Assembly (NCBI GenBank): GCA_963989245.1
Contig: CAXDII010000112.1
Coordinates: 839,501-903,500 of the forward strand
Length of the DNA stretch: 64,000 bases
Reading direction: 5' to 3'
Source of the DNA: Nansenia antarctica
Taxonomy: Eukaryota; Chordata; Actinopteri; Argentiniformes; Microstomatidae
In this document: positions 32,701-42,927 of the stretch, in pieces
Position numbering within the stretch: the first letter of the stretch is position 1
Layout of the letters: each line of letters begins with the position of its first letter
The notes under the pieces: model-generated
Told to the model about the DNA's origin: nothing
Seen by the model: only the letters and a program-made list of their open reading frames with translations
Databases searched by the model: none
Made by a program: the position numbers and the translations under genes

Positions 32701-33739
32701 CTGGCCGGGAATGACTCGTGACATCGACAACGCAGTGGAGAGATGCTCTCCGTGTCAACAACTCCAACCACAGAACCAGAGAGAGCCCCTCATGTCACAT
32801 GATATCCCTGAGATACCATGGCTAAAGGTCGGGGCTGACATCTTTGAGCTCCAGGGCCAGTCATACCTTATCGTGGTGGACTATCTGTCCAAGTACCCAG
32901 AGGTGCTCCATCTACCTGACAAGACCGCCCACACAGTCATCCGCAAGATGAAAGCAGTCTACGCGAGGCACGGGATCCCAAAAGAGCTGGTAAGCGACCA
33001 TGTTCCTTTTGCAAGTGCAGAGATGAGGGAGTTTGCAGCATCCTGGGGAATACAGCTCATTCACTCCAGCCCTGCATATCCTCAATCCAACGGTCTGGCA
33101 GAGAGGATGGTGAAGACGGTCAAACATGCACTCAAGAAAGCTTTGCAGACCAACATAGACCCCCATCTAGCCCTGCTAGCATTGAGAAACACTCCAATAA
33201 CAGGCACAGATGTTTCCCCAGCTCAGGTGCTTATGGGAAGAGTACTACGAAGCACGCTGCCCTGCTCTACAGCTGTTCTACAGCCAGCTACCCCGAGAGG
33301 AGTTCATGCCAGGCTGAAAGATCTCCAAACCAGACAGGAGCACTACTACAACCGCAACTCACAGCCCTTACCTGAGTTTGCTCCTGGTGCAACGGTTCAC
33401 ATGGAAACGAGACGTGGATGGATGCCAGCCAGAGTCCTAAACCAACGAGAAGAGCCACGGTCATACAACGTGAGAAGCCCGTCTGGTGTTGTCTTCAGAA
33501 GGAACAGACGTCATCTCAGGCGTATTCATCCAAGTCTGCATCAAGAGAGAGATCCTGAGCCACTGGAGCAGCCTGCACCTGTGAGCCCGCTGGGAGGACC
33601 TCCAGAGTCACCGGATCATCCAGCTCAGCACCCGTCCTCCTGTGAGGGCGAGAGCTCCACTCCTACCTGCCGCACCAGAAGTGGCAGAGCTGTGGTGCTT
33701 CCGGCAAGGTATCAAGACTTTGAGATGGGCCAACGCTGA
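29765..33739 (+). CDS. Gypsy Gag-Pol polyprotein, single frame of 1,324 codons
   Basis: Domains in order: Gag, residues about 1-215; two CCHC-type knuckles at about 223-256 (CGKCGGTHPPRQC and CHKCNKRNHWSKVC); aspartic protease near 313 (LDTGAE); reverse transcriptase from about 440 with ILDEKDGYWQV and the catalytic IADD at about 592; RNase H near 740 (QADASKDGLG); integrase zinc domain near 960 (HLAHQGIQ...CSPCQQ); integrase core with Asp near 1023, Asp near 1077 and Glu near 1112. Gag and Pol share one frame, so no frameshift is needed. The second integrase Asp lies in SDHVPF, where most relatives have SDNGPQF: the Asp is kept but neighbours differ and one residue is missing, so integrase activity is doubtful. 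Otherwise no stop or frameshift is seen. Confidence 0.95.
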   Translation: MEQFKPPAPLMLSGNVSENWRRWKQRFELYMIATGADDKDEHVKIAIMLHTIGEEALEVYNTFTIDFEDPAYETIKEIMDAFEAYCIPKKNIVFERHQFWSHSMSEGVSVDKFVTELRQQCRDCEFGAGENDTLRDKMVFSLTDPRMKERLLRETDLTLDRALTICRAAEAAKSQLQAMGTGHADAPVQALSRGTTSYSEMRRGYRKQRSSGRANEQTDSTNTCGKCGGTHPPRQCPAFGTTCHKCNKRNHWSKVCGAPQHGTVTARDVSQLESEVDSLFVGSVFCVRVDKITQQTDNAWYTTVNLRDTPVRFKLDTGAEANVLPMCIFEEIPGPPRPKPTQTLLIAYGGARLKPKGTVTFTCETPNRARANLVFFVTAQSTTPILGREACETLQLVRRIETLAVKAPATKEELVERYASVFSGLGEFPGVHHIHTDPSVAPVVHGCRKIPVSVVDRLKTTLKELVKKDVIAPVTDPTEWVNSLVITEKKNGSLRVCLDPRDLNEAIKRQHYSIPTPEEVQSKLSGKSIFTILDEKDGYWQVRLDEPSSMLCTFSTPWGRFRFKRLPFGIKSASEVFQQKNCEAFGDIEGVHIIADDMIIAAATEEEHDGILHKVMERAQRANVKFNKEKIQYKINTVRYMGHVITPEGVKPDDTKVTAINNMPPPEDKTGLQRLLGMTRYLAQYIPDEASVTAPLRQLLRRDAAWQWNHEHDDALIKLKSALTNAPVLKFYDQAMPLTIQADASKDGLGACLLQEGRPLCYASRALTEAERNYAQIEKELLAIVFAAKRFHQYVYGNTVTVQSDHKPLEVIFKKHLSKAPARLQRMLLQLQRYDLKITYTPGKDMHVADTLSRAFVTEQADSGKEDLFEERVIHTMEATAAMSSDMLKMLKEATAADETLQAVAERHRSGWPQRRRSVPASLYQYWPQRHIIHIRDGLLMTGDRIVIPQAARQVILERLHLAHQGIQRTKAQARQVVYWPGMTRDIDNAVERCSPCQQLQPQNQREPLMSHDIPEIPWLKVGADIFELQGQSYLIVVDYLSKYPEVLHLPDKTAHTVIRKMKAVYARHGIPKELVSDHVPFASAEMREFAASWGIQLIHSSPAYPQSNGLAERMVKTVKHALKKALQTNIDPHLALLALRNTPITGTDVSPAQVLMGRVLRSTLPCSTAVLQPATPRGVHARLKDLQTRQEHYYNRNSQPLPEFAPGATVHMETRRGWMPARVLNQREEPRSYNVRSPSGVVFRRNRRHLRRIHPSLHQERDPEPLEQPAPVSPLGGPPESPDHPAQHPSSCEGESSTPTCRTRSGRAVVLPARYQDFEMGQR

Positions 33740-33964
33740 AGGTTGTGCTCCACCAGGGTTAAGTACTGGTGACCTCTGTCCCTTAGTTTAGTTAGTTACT
33801 AGATGATAGTTGGACACATTTAGAAAGTGTGTGGTATGTTTACAAGTTTGATTTTACTCCAAGTGAAAGTTCACAAGTTACTGGACAAGTTATAGAACGT
33901 ATAACTTTTCAGAGACTAATTTTCAGTTGACCCAAGAGAGACTTTTAATGCTTAAAAGGGGGGA

Positions 33965-34178
33965 TGTAGTATATTGCTATGTTTAGCATAGATCTGGGAT
34001 TGATTGCTATTGCCTCCGTAGCATTACATCTTGACAATGTTATCACCGATTGACTAGTGTGGTCTAGTGGTTGTTAAAATGGTGAATAAAGACGCACGCT
34101 GAACGTTGCTCCAGAGACCAGAGTCATTATTATTATAAAGTGTATCTTGTATGTCAGAGAGAACAACAAGACACAACA
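33965..34178 (+). repeat. 3' LTR of the Gypsy element
   Basis: A 214-bp copy of the 5' LTR. It is followed by the duplicated target CAATT. Confidence 0.93.
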
Positions 34179-34183
34179 CAATT

Positions 34184-35110
34184 CCTACCTCATAGAACCT
34201 TTGCAATGTAGGCCTGGGTCATTGACGGATAAGACTTTTGAATGGGCCAATTTTAAAATACTAACAATAACAATATATTTGGCCATTATTCAAACATTTG
34301 GAATGTAGTGTACACATGCATTTATGCAAAAACCCAAAATTAAGAGATTTTAGTGTTTTTAAAGTTGAATTAATAGGACACGCCCTTAAAAAAAGTCATT
34401 TGGGGTGACCGTAATTTATCTAAAAATTAATATATTTCCTTAACATTACTAATATTTTAACAATGTATCAATAATTAAATAAACTGTTTAAGAAAGACAG
34501 GCTTGTGTGCCCTTTCATTTTTTGTAAACCATGACTTCACAAGTTAATTACATTTTAATTTTTAATTAATTTTAACAAGTTTATTCTATAATGGCAGTGT
34601 CTCCCTCGTAATGCAGTTACAATACCCATTTTTGTTCTAAAACCCATAAAACTGATTTAAAATGTGTACAGATAATATCCACTTAAGCATAGTATACAAT
34701 TGATTAATATTTGAGCCAAAACTGATGGATATTCTATTTTGAATTTAGTACAGTAATTGCCAATAGTTGGTTACCCCACATGACAGATGGTCGCCCCAAA
34801 TGATGAGAAAACCGCAGGTAGTTAAAAGATCATTTGTTACATTAAAACGATGTTTAGGAACATCAGCATGTAACAAACTAGGCTATTTCCATTTCATTCT
34901 TACTGTAATTTCATTGTCTTTGCTATTTCATTCTATTAATCTATTCATGCTATTTCATTCTCATTTGTCACTTGTTATTTCAGTCTCCATTTTCTTTTCG
35001 TTCCTTTTCTTCCCCATTTTATTGCCATTTCATTTTCCTTACTCATTGCATTGTGACCAATGACCATCTAATCATTGTGACCAGACTCATGGTAAACACC
35101 AGGCATTTCT
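34184..35110. other. No gene seen
   Basis: AT-rich sequence, with a T-rich part at 34,880-35,050 in which ATTTCATTCT words recur. No coding frame or element end recognised. It borders the 3' end of the frame at 35,111. Confidence 0.5.
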
Positions 35111-36304
35111 TTAACACCAGGCATTTCGGAACTTTACCCAGTCTTGGCAAGTCAGCTTCGAGAAGCGTGAGGTTGCTGGCTCAGGCTCTGAGATGACAGC
35201 GTGAACATCTTTCCTGAAGTAGAAAATTACATCTGGAGTTTGTGGCCACATGAACAGGTTCTTGTCACCAGACTGCTGCATGCAGCTGACCTGCACTTCC
35301 TCTCCTACAACCTTGAGGACCTGGCCTACATATGGAAACTCATCGTAGGTTACAATTACACACTTGCCACACAGAACTAGAACACCTTCTTGTTCCCTGG
35401 GTGGCTCAGGAGGAGAGCTTGGGGGATTCTCAGTGTGGCGCACAGTGTTTCTCAGGTCTACTGTTACTGGCTTGTAACAAGGGCATGGACTCATCTCTAA
35501 GCGCTTGCAGAAGCATGACACCTCCCTGTGAGTGATCTGTGCAGGCTGTGAAGACAAAACCTGGTGTATCTTAAAGGTGCCCTTCACAGCCTCCAAGCCG
35601 CCAGGAATCAGCTCGTCGCATTTTTCGATGCTCTCTCTGCTTACCCAATAGTGAGTGATACTTGAGCCTAGTCTTTTGTTCAGCATCTCGTACAGATCCT
35701 GTGGTGTCTGAAGCTCACCTCCTCTGTGAACGTAGAGATCCGCTTCTCTCTTTATTGCCCCACCAATCCCATCTGGGGCCCCTTTTCCATGGGATTTTTC
35801 GGAGTAATTCCAGGTCACATTTGTGAATCTGGAAAGGAAAGGCACAGTACTGAGGAGGTAAAAGTTGTTTTTGTTCCGGTACTGTGTAACCGGCCCATCA
35901 CTCAGAATGTGGAGAGTTGTGATCTCTGGGAACGTTTCCTGAAGCTCTCTCAAGATGGGGTTTAGATGCGCCCACACTGCCCGTTCGTCGTGGCGGAGGC
36001 TGTCAGACAGTGTCGCATAGGTTTTTGTTCCATGGACAGTGTACAGGACTGCTGTGTGGATAGTAGCCTGCTGTCTACTGCCTCCAAAGTGAAATGCCTT
36101 GATCTCTGTGCTCAGCTTGCAGGCATAGTTCTCAGAGAAGTCGATGTGCAGAACAGCTTCGCACTCTGTGAGGTTTTGTTTGAGGAGGCGGAACTGCTCT
36201 GCCTGGTGCAGCCAGTTGAACTGGTGTATTGCCAAGGCTTCTAGCTTCTGAGAGAAAAGCTCTATCAAATCCTTGATGGTTCCGGTCTGGGTCTGTTTGA
36301 CCAC
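35111..36304 (-). CDS. Unknown protein with RNase H/DDE-like motifs (5' incomplete)
   Basis: A 397-codon frame, uninterrupted, that I do not assign to a named gene. It has three acidic motifs in order: HIDFSENY (about residue 53), LHILSDGPVTQYRNK (about 133) and SHGKGAPDGIGGAIKREAD (about 168). This spacing resembles an RNase H-fold transposase or integrase core (inference). A Cys-rich part follows (CFCKRLEMSPCPCY), then a C-terminal module with CVIVTYDEFPYVGQVLKV and FMWPQTPDVIFYF. No ATG starts the frame: the first possible start is a GTG, and a stop lies about 11 codons upstream, so the N-terminal exon or part is missing. No inverted ends were found around it. It could be a transposase gene, a domesticated derivative, or a processed copy. 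Confidence 0.55.
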   Translation of the reverse strand: MVKQTQTGTIKDLIELFSQKLEALAIHQFNWLHQAEQFRLLKQNLTECEAVLHIDFSENYACKLSTEIKAFHFGGSRQQATIHTAVLYTVHGTKTYATLSDSLRHDERAVWAHLNPILRELQETFPEITTLHILSDGPVTQYRNKNNFYLLSTVPFLSRFTNVTWNYSEKSHGKGAPDGIGGAIKREADLYVHRGGELQTPQDLYEMLNKRLGSSITHYWVSRESIEKCDELIPGGLEAVKGTFKIHQVLSSQPAQITHREVSCFCKRLEMSPCPCYKPVTVDLRNTVRHTENPPSSPPEPPREQEGVLVLCGKCVIVTYDEFPYVGQVLKVVGEEVQVSCMQQSGDKNLFMWPQTPDVIFYFRKDVHAVISEPEPATSRFSKLTCQDWVKFRNAWC

Positions 36305-37110
36305 GTTAACAGTGGATTTTGAGTTTTTTATTTAAAAAAAAAATACTGTTATCATTGGGAGGTTTGTTCAATAAAATTTGAATTATACTCTAACGGTTGA
36401 TGACTTGAAAATTATACTGATTGTCATTTGCATCGACTATTTCGGAAAATCTGAAAAAATATCATTTGCATAATAATTTGGAACGGGCTGTAGTTCCCTC
36501 TCGTCCGCATTTCAGACAGCAAATGTTACCAGCCCTTTATAAACAAGCACAAACAGTTTCCACCACTTATCCATGGCACTTTTTGTTCAGTAAAAGATTA
36601 CATTTCATGTTCGAAAGGCGCTATGTAAATAAAGCTTTACTTACTTACTTACTTACTTTTACACTGCTGTACTGAAAAGGTACTGAACCGTGACTTCAAA
36701 ACCACAAACTGAAATGTGTCTGTACCGTTACACCCCTATATATTTTAAATGTAACAATACAAACTTGATCTATTCAAATCTGTAATCTCTTACCTTTCAT
36801 TCGCTATTTTCATTTCGTCTGCACTCTTATCCTGTGGCCTGTAAATGGTATTTGAAAATCATGGCATGATCAGCCTATTTGCTGTGTTGTCAACACAGAA
36901 AAAGCTAAACCGTTGGTTTTCCCTTGAAAAAGAGGGGGCCACATATTAAAGAGCTGTAATTCCTAGACCCTTCCTCCAAACTGGATAGGAATACCCTCAA
37001 ATTAAAGAGGGTATTTAGTCTGCACTTTAAGGCCATATTCATTCTATAACTGTAACTTGAATATGTTTTGGTAAACAGCTAAAATAATAACAATTCTGTC
37101 AGTGTCCAAA
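36305..37110. other. LINE tail and one-ended hAT remnant; no gene
   Basis: Around 36,610-36,660 GCGCTATGTAAATAAAGC followed by TTAC repeats is a typical LINE 3' tail on the plus strand. GTACCGTTACACCCCTA at 36,722-36,738 looks like the right end of a hAT element. The left end is not visible. Confidence 0.5.
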
Positions 37111-37111
37111 A

Positions 37112-37113
<2 letters not shown>

Positions 37114-37174
<61 letters not shown>
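37114..37174. repeat. (TA)n microsatellite
   Basis: About 30 uninterrupted AT dinucleotides, located some 110 bp upstream of the first visible zinc-finger exon. Confidence 0.98.
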
Positions 37175-37178
<4 letters not shown>

Positions 37179-37283
37179 ACATATAGCTTGGCTACTGTTT
37201 TCCACTTCTGGTAAAAAAAAAAAATTTGTTTTGATTACATTTCTTCACTCTTGTTTTAATATTTTGATCATCTTTATTCGTAG

Positions 37284-37462
37284 GATTCCCTGCACTGTGA
37301 ACTCCCCATCTGGGCAATGATGGATGCTTCTGCTTGTTCTGGTCATGACGACATGCGCCAGTGCTATGTCCAGTGTGGGAAGAAACTAAACACGGAGGAT
37401 ATTGTGAAAATACGGCAGCGAATTAGAAAAGGAGGACAACACCATTGTGGTACAACTGATCA
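37284..37462 (+). CDS. Zinc-finger gene copy 2, first visible coding exon
   Basis: An acceptor-like TTCGTAG precedes 37,284 and a donor CA|GTAAGT follows 37,462. Two adjacent ATG codons at 37,317 and 37,320 start MMDASACSGHDDMRQCY, then VQCGKKLNTEDIVKIRQRIRKGG and HHCGTTD. The exon ends in phase 2 and joins in frame to 38,016. I do not recognise a named domain; the short Cys-containing segment is the likely N-terminus of the zinc-finger protein. Confidence rests on matched splice phases on both sides. Confidence 0.7.
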
Positions 37463-37514
37463 GTAAGTCATACACATGCTGTGAATCCTGTCCACAAGTA
37501 GCCTATTGTGTTCA

Positions 37515-37813
37515 CAGGGTTCAACACTAACGCTTGTCTGGAGCAAGTAAAACATTTGCCGGGTTTGTTTGCGCGAGCCCGATGACGCTGCTAGATCCTG
37601 GATATTTTTAACTGTGTGCAGGAAGAACAACAGACGGCATAATAATAATATCTTCACTCCACGATCATCTAGTCTGGTCTGGCGCCTGCGCCGTCTGTTG
37701 TTCTTCCTGCACACAGGTAAAAATATTCAGGATCCAGCAGCGTTGTCGGGCTTGCACAAACAAATCCGGTGAATTTTTTACTTGCTCCGGGCAAGCATTA
37801 CTGTCGAACCCTG
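37515..37813. mobile_element. Palindromic MITE in the intron
   Basis: Arms of about 120 bp, starting CAGGGTTCAACA and ending with the inverse TGTCGAACCCTG, face each other across a loop of about 55 bp. The bases GTTCA occur on both sides (37,510-37,514 and 37,814-37,818), a possible 5-bp target duplication. It sits between the two upstream exons of the zinc-finger gene. Confidence 0.85.
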
Positions 37814-38015
37814 GTTCAATAATTCACCATAGGGTGCCAGGTGTACAGTATGCTAATGGTGGTCATTGAATTGATATGATGAATTATACTGCCAGGTGCA
37901 TAACTATAATCTTAGCCAAGTCATTGTATTAGCTCAGTACATTTCAGCAGCAGCTAAACAGTTGGTAATTATAGGGCAATTGACTCTGCACTGTTTGTGC
38001 CTCCATTGTTTCTAG

Positions 38016-38350
38016 CTGCAGGTCCTCTTCAGCTCATGTAACCATGTATGAACCAGAGTCCACAGAGTCCCCCGGATCTGGCTGTGGTTCTCCAGCCCTG
38101 AAAATCACACAGTGGGGTCCAGAGATGGTGGCAGTGAAGCTGAAGGAAGAAGATGTAGAGGAGAATGGTGTGATGGTGAAAGAAGAAGTGGAGGAGAAGA
38201 GAGTGATGGTGAAAGAAGAAGATGGAGGTGCAGCTGTGATGCAGAAGGGTGTGATGGTGAAAGAAGAAGATGGAGGAGAAGAAATGAGGGAGGAGGGAGG
38301 GATGGTGAAAGAAGAGGTCGAAGTAGAAGTGGAGATTGAAGACACGGATG
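38016..38350 (+). CDS. Zinc-finger gene copy 2, acidic KEE exon
   Basis: The acceptor TTTCTAG precedes 38,016 and the donor GATG|GTAAGT follows 38,350. Joined to the previous exon it reads HCRSSSAHVTMYEPESTESP, then an acidic, Lys-rich region made of repeated MVKEE units, ending VEIEDTDG in phase 1. That phase matches the acceptor of the finger exon at 53,497 (and of 14,424). Acidic VKEE-repeat exons upstream of finger exons are common in teleost C2H2 genes; their biochemical role is not established here. MYEPES could also act as a start. Confidence 0.82.
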
Positions 38351-38404
38351 GTAAGTCTTTGTTGTATAGTGGTGAGGGTCATTGCACTGCTGTAAAATCA
38401 ATGC

Positions 38405-38740
38405 TGCCAGTGGCAAGGCAAGTTTATTTGTACGGCACATTTCATACAACAGGGGCAATTCAAAGTGCTTTACATACATTATTTAAAAATACAGCAAGAG
38501 GAGCATAGCAAGAAAATAAAAACGACTGAATATAAGAGGTAAATAGATAAAACAATTTAATAAGACAATAGTTAATGGATAAAAGACATTGATAGAAGTG
38601 TTTAATCATAACTGCTGCAAAACAAGGTTTTTAGCTTAGATTTAAATATGTTTAGGGTTTGCGCCTGTTTGATTTCTTCAGGGAGTTTGTTCCAGGAGCA
38701 TGCTGCAGCTGACCTTAGGGGCCTTAGGGAATACAGGGTG
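38405..38740 (-). mobile_element. Rex1-like LINE 3' fragment
   Basis: It contains the tail TTTATTTGTACGGCACATTT and, on the minus strand, SWNKLPEEIKQAQTLNIFKS, the C-terminus of Rex1/L2-group LINE proteins. It begins about 55 bp after the splice donor. Much of it is directly repeated at 44,734-44,930. Confidence 0.82.
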
Positions 38741-38948
38741 GGAGGAGATCTGATATGAATATAGGGAGGGAGGAGATCTGATATGAATATAGGGAGGGAG
38801 GAGATCTGATATGAATACAGGGTGGGAGGAGATCTGATATGAATATAGGGAGGGAGGAGATCTGATATGAATATAGGGTGGGAGGAGATCTGATATGAAT
38901 ATAGGGAGGGAGGAGATCTGATATGAATATAGGGAGGGAGGAGATCTG
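38735..38948. repeat. 28-bp minisatellite in the LINE, about 7.5 units
   Basis: The unit GATCTGATATGAATATAGGG... is 28 bp with GGGAGG or GGGTGG variants. A shorter relative with about three units lies at 44,930-45,005. Confidence 0.92.
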
Positions 38949-39154
38949 GGGCCTCATTTATAAAGCATTGCGTACCTACGCTTTGCGTACCTACGCACCT
39001 TTGCAAAGCAAGAACATTTCCGTCACCAACATTCGGATTTAGAAAACGGTGCGCACGCCAGTGGAATTTGCAAGATCCACGCCTGCTTCCAATCAACTCT
39101 GTTGCACACGTGAACGAGCGTCTTGTCCCACCCTTTTTGACTCCCATAGTTGCC

Positions 39155-39620
39155 TATAATAATAATAACTTTTTATTTCTATAGCACTTTTCCTGCAAAC
39201 GTTGCATATAAAATGGTCAGTCAAACGCCCGACAGAACGCAGAAAAAAAGTACTTTTCACCCAATCAGTCAATTTCCGCGCAACGAACGTTCTCGCCAGA
39301 CCATATGTAACATGTTCCAGACTGCATCGACAACGGAATCAGTTTAAACGTGATTCGTCCTACTGTTTACCTTATTATTTATGATAATATCATAACATCC
39401 AAGTATTGGTATAATATGTATAATAATTACAGATCCAATTAAATATGATTCCCGATTAAACTACAACATTTGAGAGGTTGTTTTGCAAAAACAGATACCT
39501 CGCTTTGTAGTTATTATACTAAATCATTTCTCTTTTAGATTAGATTAGATGCAACCTTATTGTCATTGAGAAGTACTAAGACAAGGAAACGCAGATGCAT
39601 TCCCAGACCGAGGGCGATTG
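39155..39620. repeat. LINE tails and palindrome-related sequence
   Basis: AATAATAATAACTTTTTATT with TATAGCACTTTTC (39,155-39,200) is a common LINE tail. TTAGATTAGATTAGATGCAA (39,536-39,556) is another and has an inverted relative near 41,900-41,925. 39,310-39,430 resembles 42,420-42,540. No gene. Confidence 0.5.
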
Positions 39621-39624
39621 ATGG

Positions 39625-39785
39625 TTATTTTGTCTTTCTGTCATTTTCAAATAATCGCACAACAGTTGTCTCCTTCTCAACAAGCTGCTTGCTGATGGTC
39701 TTGTAGCCCATTCCAGCCTTGTGCAGGTCTACAATATTGTCCCTGACGTCCTTATACAACTTTTTGGTCTTGCCCATGATGGAGA
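39625..39785 (-). pseudogene. Tc1 transposase N-terminal helix-turn-helix fragment
   Basis: The minus strand reads MGKTKKLYKDVRDNIVDLHK and then AGMGYKTISKQLVEKETTV, the first helix-turn-helix of Tc1-type transposases. It is followed by a few degenerate residues and a stop. The catalytic domain is absent. Confidence 0.82.
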
Positions 39786-40122
39786 GGTTAGAATCTGATT
39801 GATTGATTCTGTGACTTGCGTACGTACATGCGTATGTAAATTTCCCCCCAAATTTGGGATTTATAAAAAAGGAACTTGGCGTGAAACTGTGCGCACCTCT
39901 AAGCACACTGGGACCCATGCGTACGCATAGAAACTGGAGAAATGAGTAACTGTGACTCCGCTGGCAGAAGGATGAAAGAGGAGAAACGCTTTGAAATGGA
40001 TACCATTTCCACCGACATAAGAAATATTGCCTCTCACGTATTATGAAAGAGTGCACACAAAGGATACGTGCTCACTGCACATATCTTATTCATCCTTGTC
40101 CTGTACGCATCACACTATATAC

Positions 40123-41361
40123 TAGGGCTGCAACTAACGATTATTTTGATAATCGATTAATCTGCCGATTATTTTTCCGAATCGGATACAAAAAAAAAGC
40201 GGGAAAAAAAGATTTCTTTTGCAAATTTTATTTTATGTTTTCTAAATCAGCCAGGCCTATACATATACATGTGCAAAATGAATAAGTATTAAAAAATAAT
40301 AAATAATATAAACAAAAAAGGCTTTGCTACATCAAATAGGTTTAACAACAGGCCATGGACTATGGCGGTAGATTGTTTCAATAAAGTAGTTGAACTCTAG
40401 CTCAATACATGCATTGTTTTAGGTAATAACTTTGCTTAATGTAAAGGTCAGTAACCCAAAGTGCAATATAGGCTACAGACAAGACACTAATGTTTTTATA
40501 TAACAGATATGCTCCAAAACAATGCAATGTGTCCTCTCACTCCATACAATAGGCTAGGCTACAGTCAGTGCCTCACTCTAACTCACGGGTAGCTTGGTAC
40601 GCTACCACTAGCTAGCCTTTAGCTTATCACCTCTGCTCTACCACTGACGTTAGCCAGCTAGCTAAATACACTTGTCATACAATATTGAATTCATGAATGC
40701 GAGCAAACACTCACTGGCTGTCGCATTACATTAGTCATTTAGCTGACGCTTCGCCAGAACTCACACTAACGCATTTGCATGGAGAGCAGGAGACCATGGA
40801 AGGGCTGAGCCCAGCAGGACTTATATAATAAAACACTAGGAAGTTAGCTGTAACCCTCCTCTATAGAAACATAGTTAGTGTAACCCTCCTCTATAGAAAC
40901 ATAGTTAGTGCTCTGGTTCTCAGCACAGCTACGCAGACTACAGCTGGACGAGCAGCGTAGTGACAGTCAGCTAGCGGCAGCAGCGAGCTAACCCTGCTAG
41001 CTAACTCACTAGCATGTCCTGACAGCAGACAGCAGACAGCAGACAGCTTCACTCTCAAGGCTTTTGAGTAGCATGATTTAAATGTAGCCGCCGCGCCGGT
41101 GTAGGTACCGGATTTTCCCACTTTTCCGGTTCCGGTCATAGGTTCTGCCCTTTCCGGCCATAGGTAGCGCTATGATTCGCTATGATTCGCGATGCCTACA
41201 CCGGCTGCAAGACAGTGTGGCGTGCGTCAACAGGAAGTAGGTTTGTTATGGAAACAAAACCCGACCAAAAAAAAAAAACTACGAATCGATAATGGCATTC
41301 GTCGCCAACGAATTTCATTATCGATTTTTATCGATTTCATCGATTCGTTGTTGCAGCCCTA
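40123..41361. mobile_element. hAT MITE in the left arm of the palindrome
   Basis: Ends TAGGGCTGCAACTAACGATT and GTTGCAGCCCTA are flanked by the 8-bp duplication CTATATAC (40,115-40,122 and 41,362-41,369). The opposite arm near 42,860-42,885 lacks it. It belongs to the family of 3064-3811. A 30-bp unit with CTCCTCTATAGAAACATAG is doubled at 40,850-40,910. No coding sequence. Confidence 0.92.
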
Positions 41362-42927
41362 CTATATACATATATCTTTACTGTACATATCATATTGATA
41401 TTCATGCAAATATATTTACTTTTTACATAAATATTCATTGCACGTAGAGCGAGGTTGACCACCATCCGCATTGACTTCACAGTAATGTACGTCTTCATAA
41501 GGGTAACGTTCCCGATAAGTCTTTGATTGCAATATCCATACAGTGAAGAACATGAACAGGCCCACTGTAGACAATTGACTATCATCCCCAAGTAGGCCTT
41601 ACACCCCATCCCTATGTATACGGACTACGAAAACTTTAAGCGCACAGATTACTGAACTATCTATTATTACTAGTTGCATCACTAGTGTATCCTGTCTTAG
41701 CTGTAATATTGTCACCTTTATCTTGTATTATGCCTATTGCCTTATGTCTTGTGCTGCCATGTCAGGAACCGAAGCCTACGAATTTTACTCTCTTAATGTA
41801 ACGAACGTAACAATAAACTTGAAACATGCTTGGCTTTTCTACAATGCAGGTTAGATGACGAACTGCATTTCCTTGTGACAACCTTGGTACTTGACTCAAT
41901 GACAATAAGATTGAATCTAATCTAAAAGAAAAAACATGATTTAACATAATAAATACAAAGGGAGATATGTTGTACAGTTTAATCGGGAATCATATTTAAT
42001 TGAATCTGTAATTATTAAACAATACTTGAATGTTATGAAATGTATTATCATAAATAATAAGGTGAACACGTTGTCGATACAGTCTGGAACATAGATATTA
42101 TACGAGAGTTTCATGTGTTCGTTAAGCGGAACTACTGCGCAGAAATTTAGTGGGTGAATTCTTTTTCGCCTTCTGACGGGCATTTAACTGACCAATAATA
42201 GGCAAAGCATGGGTGTTAAAAAGGGTGGGGCGAGACGCTTGTTCCTGTGCGCAACATTTAATTAGGGTTGATTGGGATAAAGGGAAGCAGGTGTGGGAAG
42301 AGTGGCCCGCAAATTCCACTTGCGTGCGTGCGCGTGCGGTGCGCCTTTTATAAATCAGAATCCAAATGTTCTTGCTTTGCGTACGACGAAACTCTCTTCT
42401 CTCGTCTATATAATATCTATGTTCCAGACTGCTTCAACAACGGAGTCAGTTTAAACGTGATTCGTCCTACTGTTCACCTTACTATTCATGATAATACATG
42501 TCAGAACATCCAAGTATTGTTTAATAATTACAGATTAAGTAAGACAAGTAAGACAAGATACACTGGTGGTGCAATTAGTAATAATAGATAGCTCAGTAAT
42601 AAAGTGTCTGTGCGCTTAAAATGTTCGTAGTCCGTATAGATGGGGTGTGCTTGTGGATGATAGTCAATTGTCTAGTGGGCTTGTTCATGTTCTTCAATGT
42701 ATGGATATTGCGATCATTGGACTTATCTGGACGTTACCCACTGAGCACTCGGGAACAGTGAATCAGGAACTGTGCTCAACTTGTCCAGCCTCGCGCTATG
42801 TGCAATGAATATGAATATAAAAAGTTTATATATTTGCATGAATATCTATATATGAACAAAGATATATGTAGGTTACATTGTGATGGGTACAGGACAAGGG
42901 AGAATAAGATATGTGCAGTGTGCACGT

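Larger units (their letters stand above)
29390..34178 (+). mobile_element. Full-length Ty3/Gypsy LTR retrotransposon, recent
   Basis: Two 214-bp LTRs (29,390-29,603 and 33,965-34,178; TGTAGTATATT...GACACAACA) differ by one base that I can see. The target duplication CAATT lies at 29,385-29,389 and 34,179-34,183. A primer-binding site beginning TGGTGTCAGAAG directly follows the 5' LTR and a purine tract (AAAAGGGGGGA, 33,954-33,964) precedes the 3' LTR. One open frame fills the interior. It interrupts an AT-rich, possibly hAT-derived, region. Confidence 0.95.

Noticed and set aside
30351..33166. Minus-strand frames under the Gypsy polyprotein
   Set aside because: They are complements of the gag-pol frame with no domain of their own.
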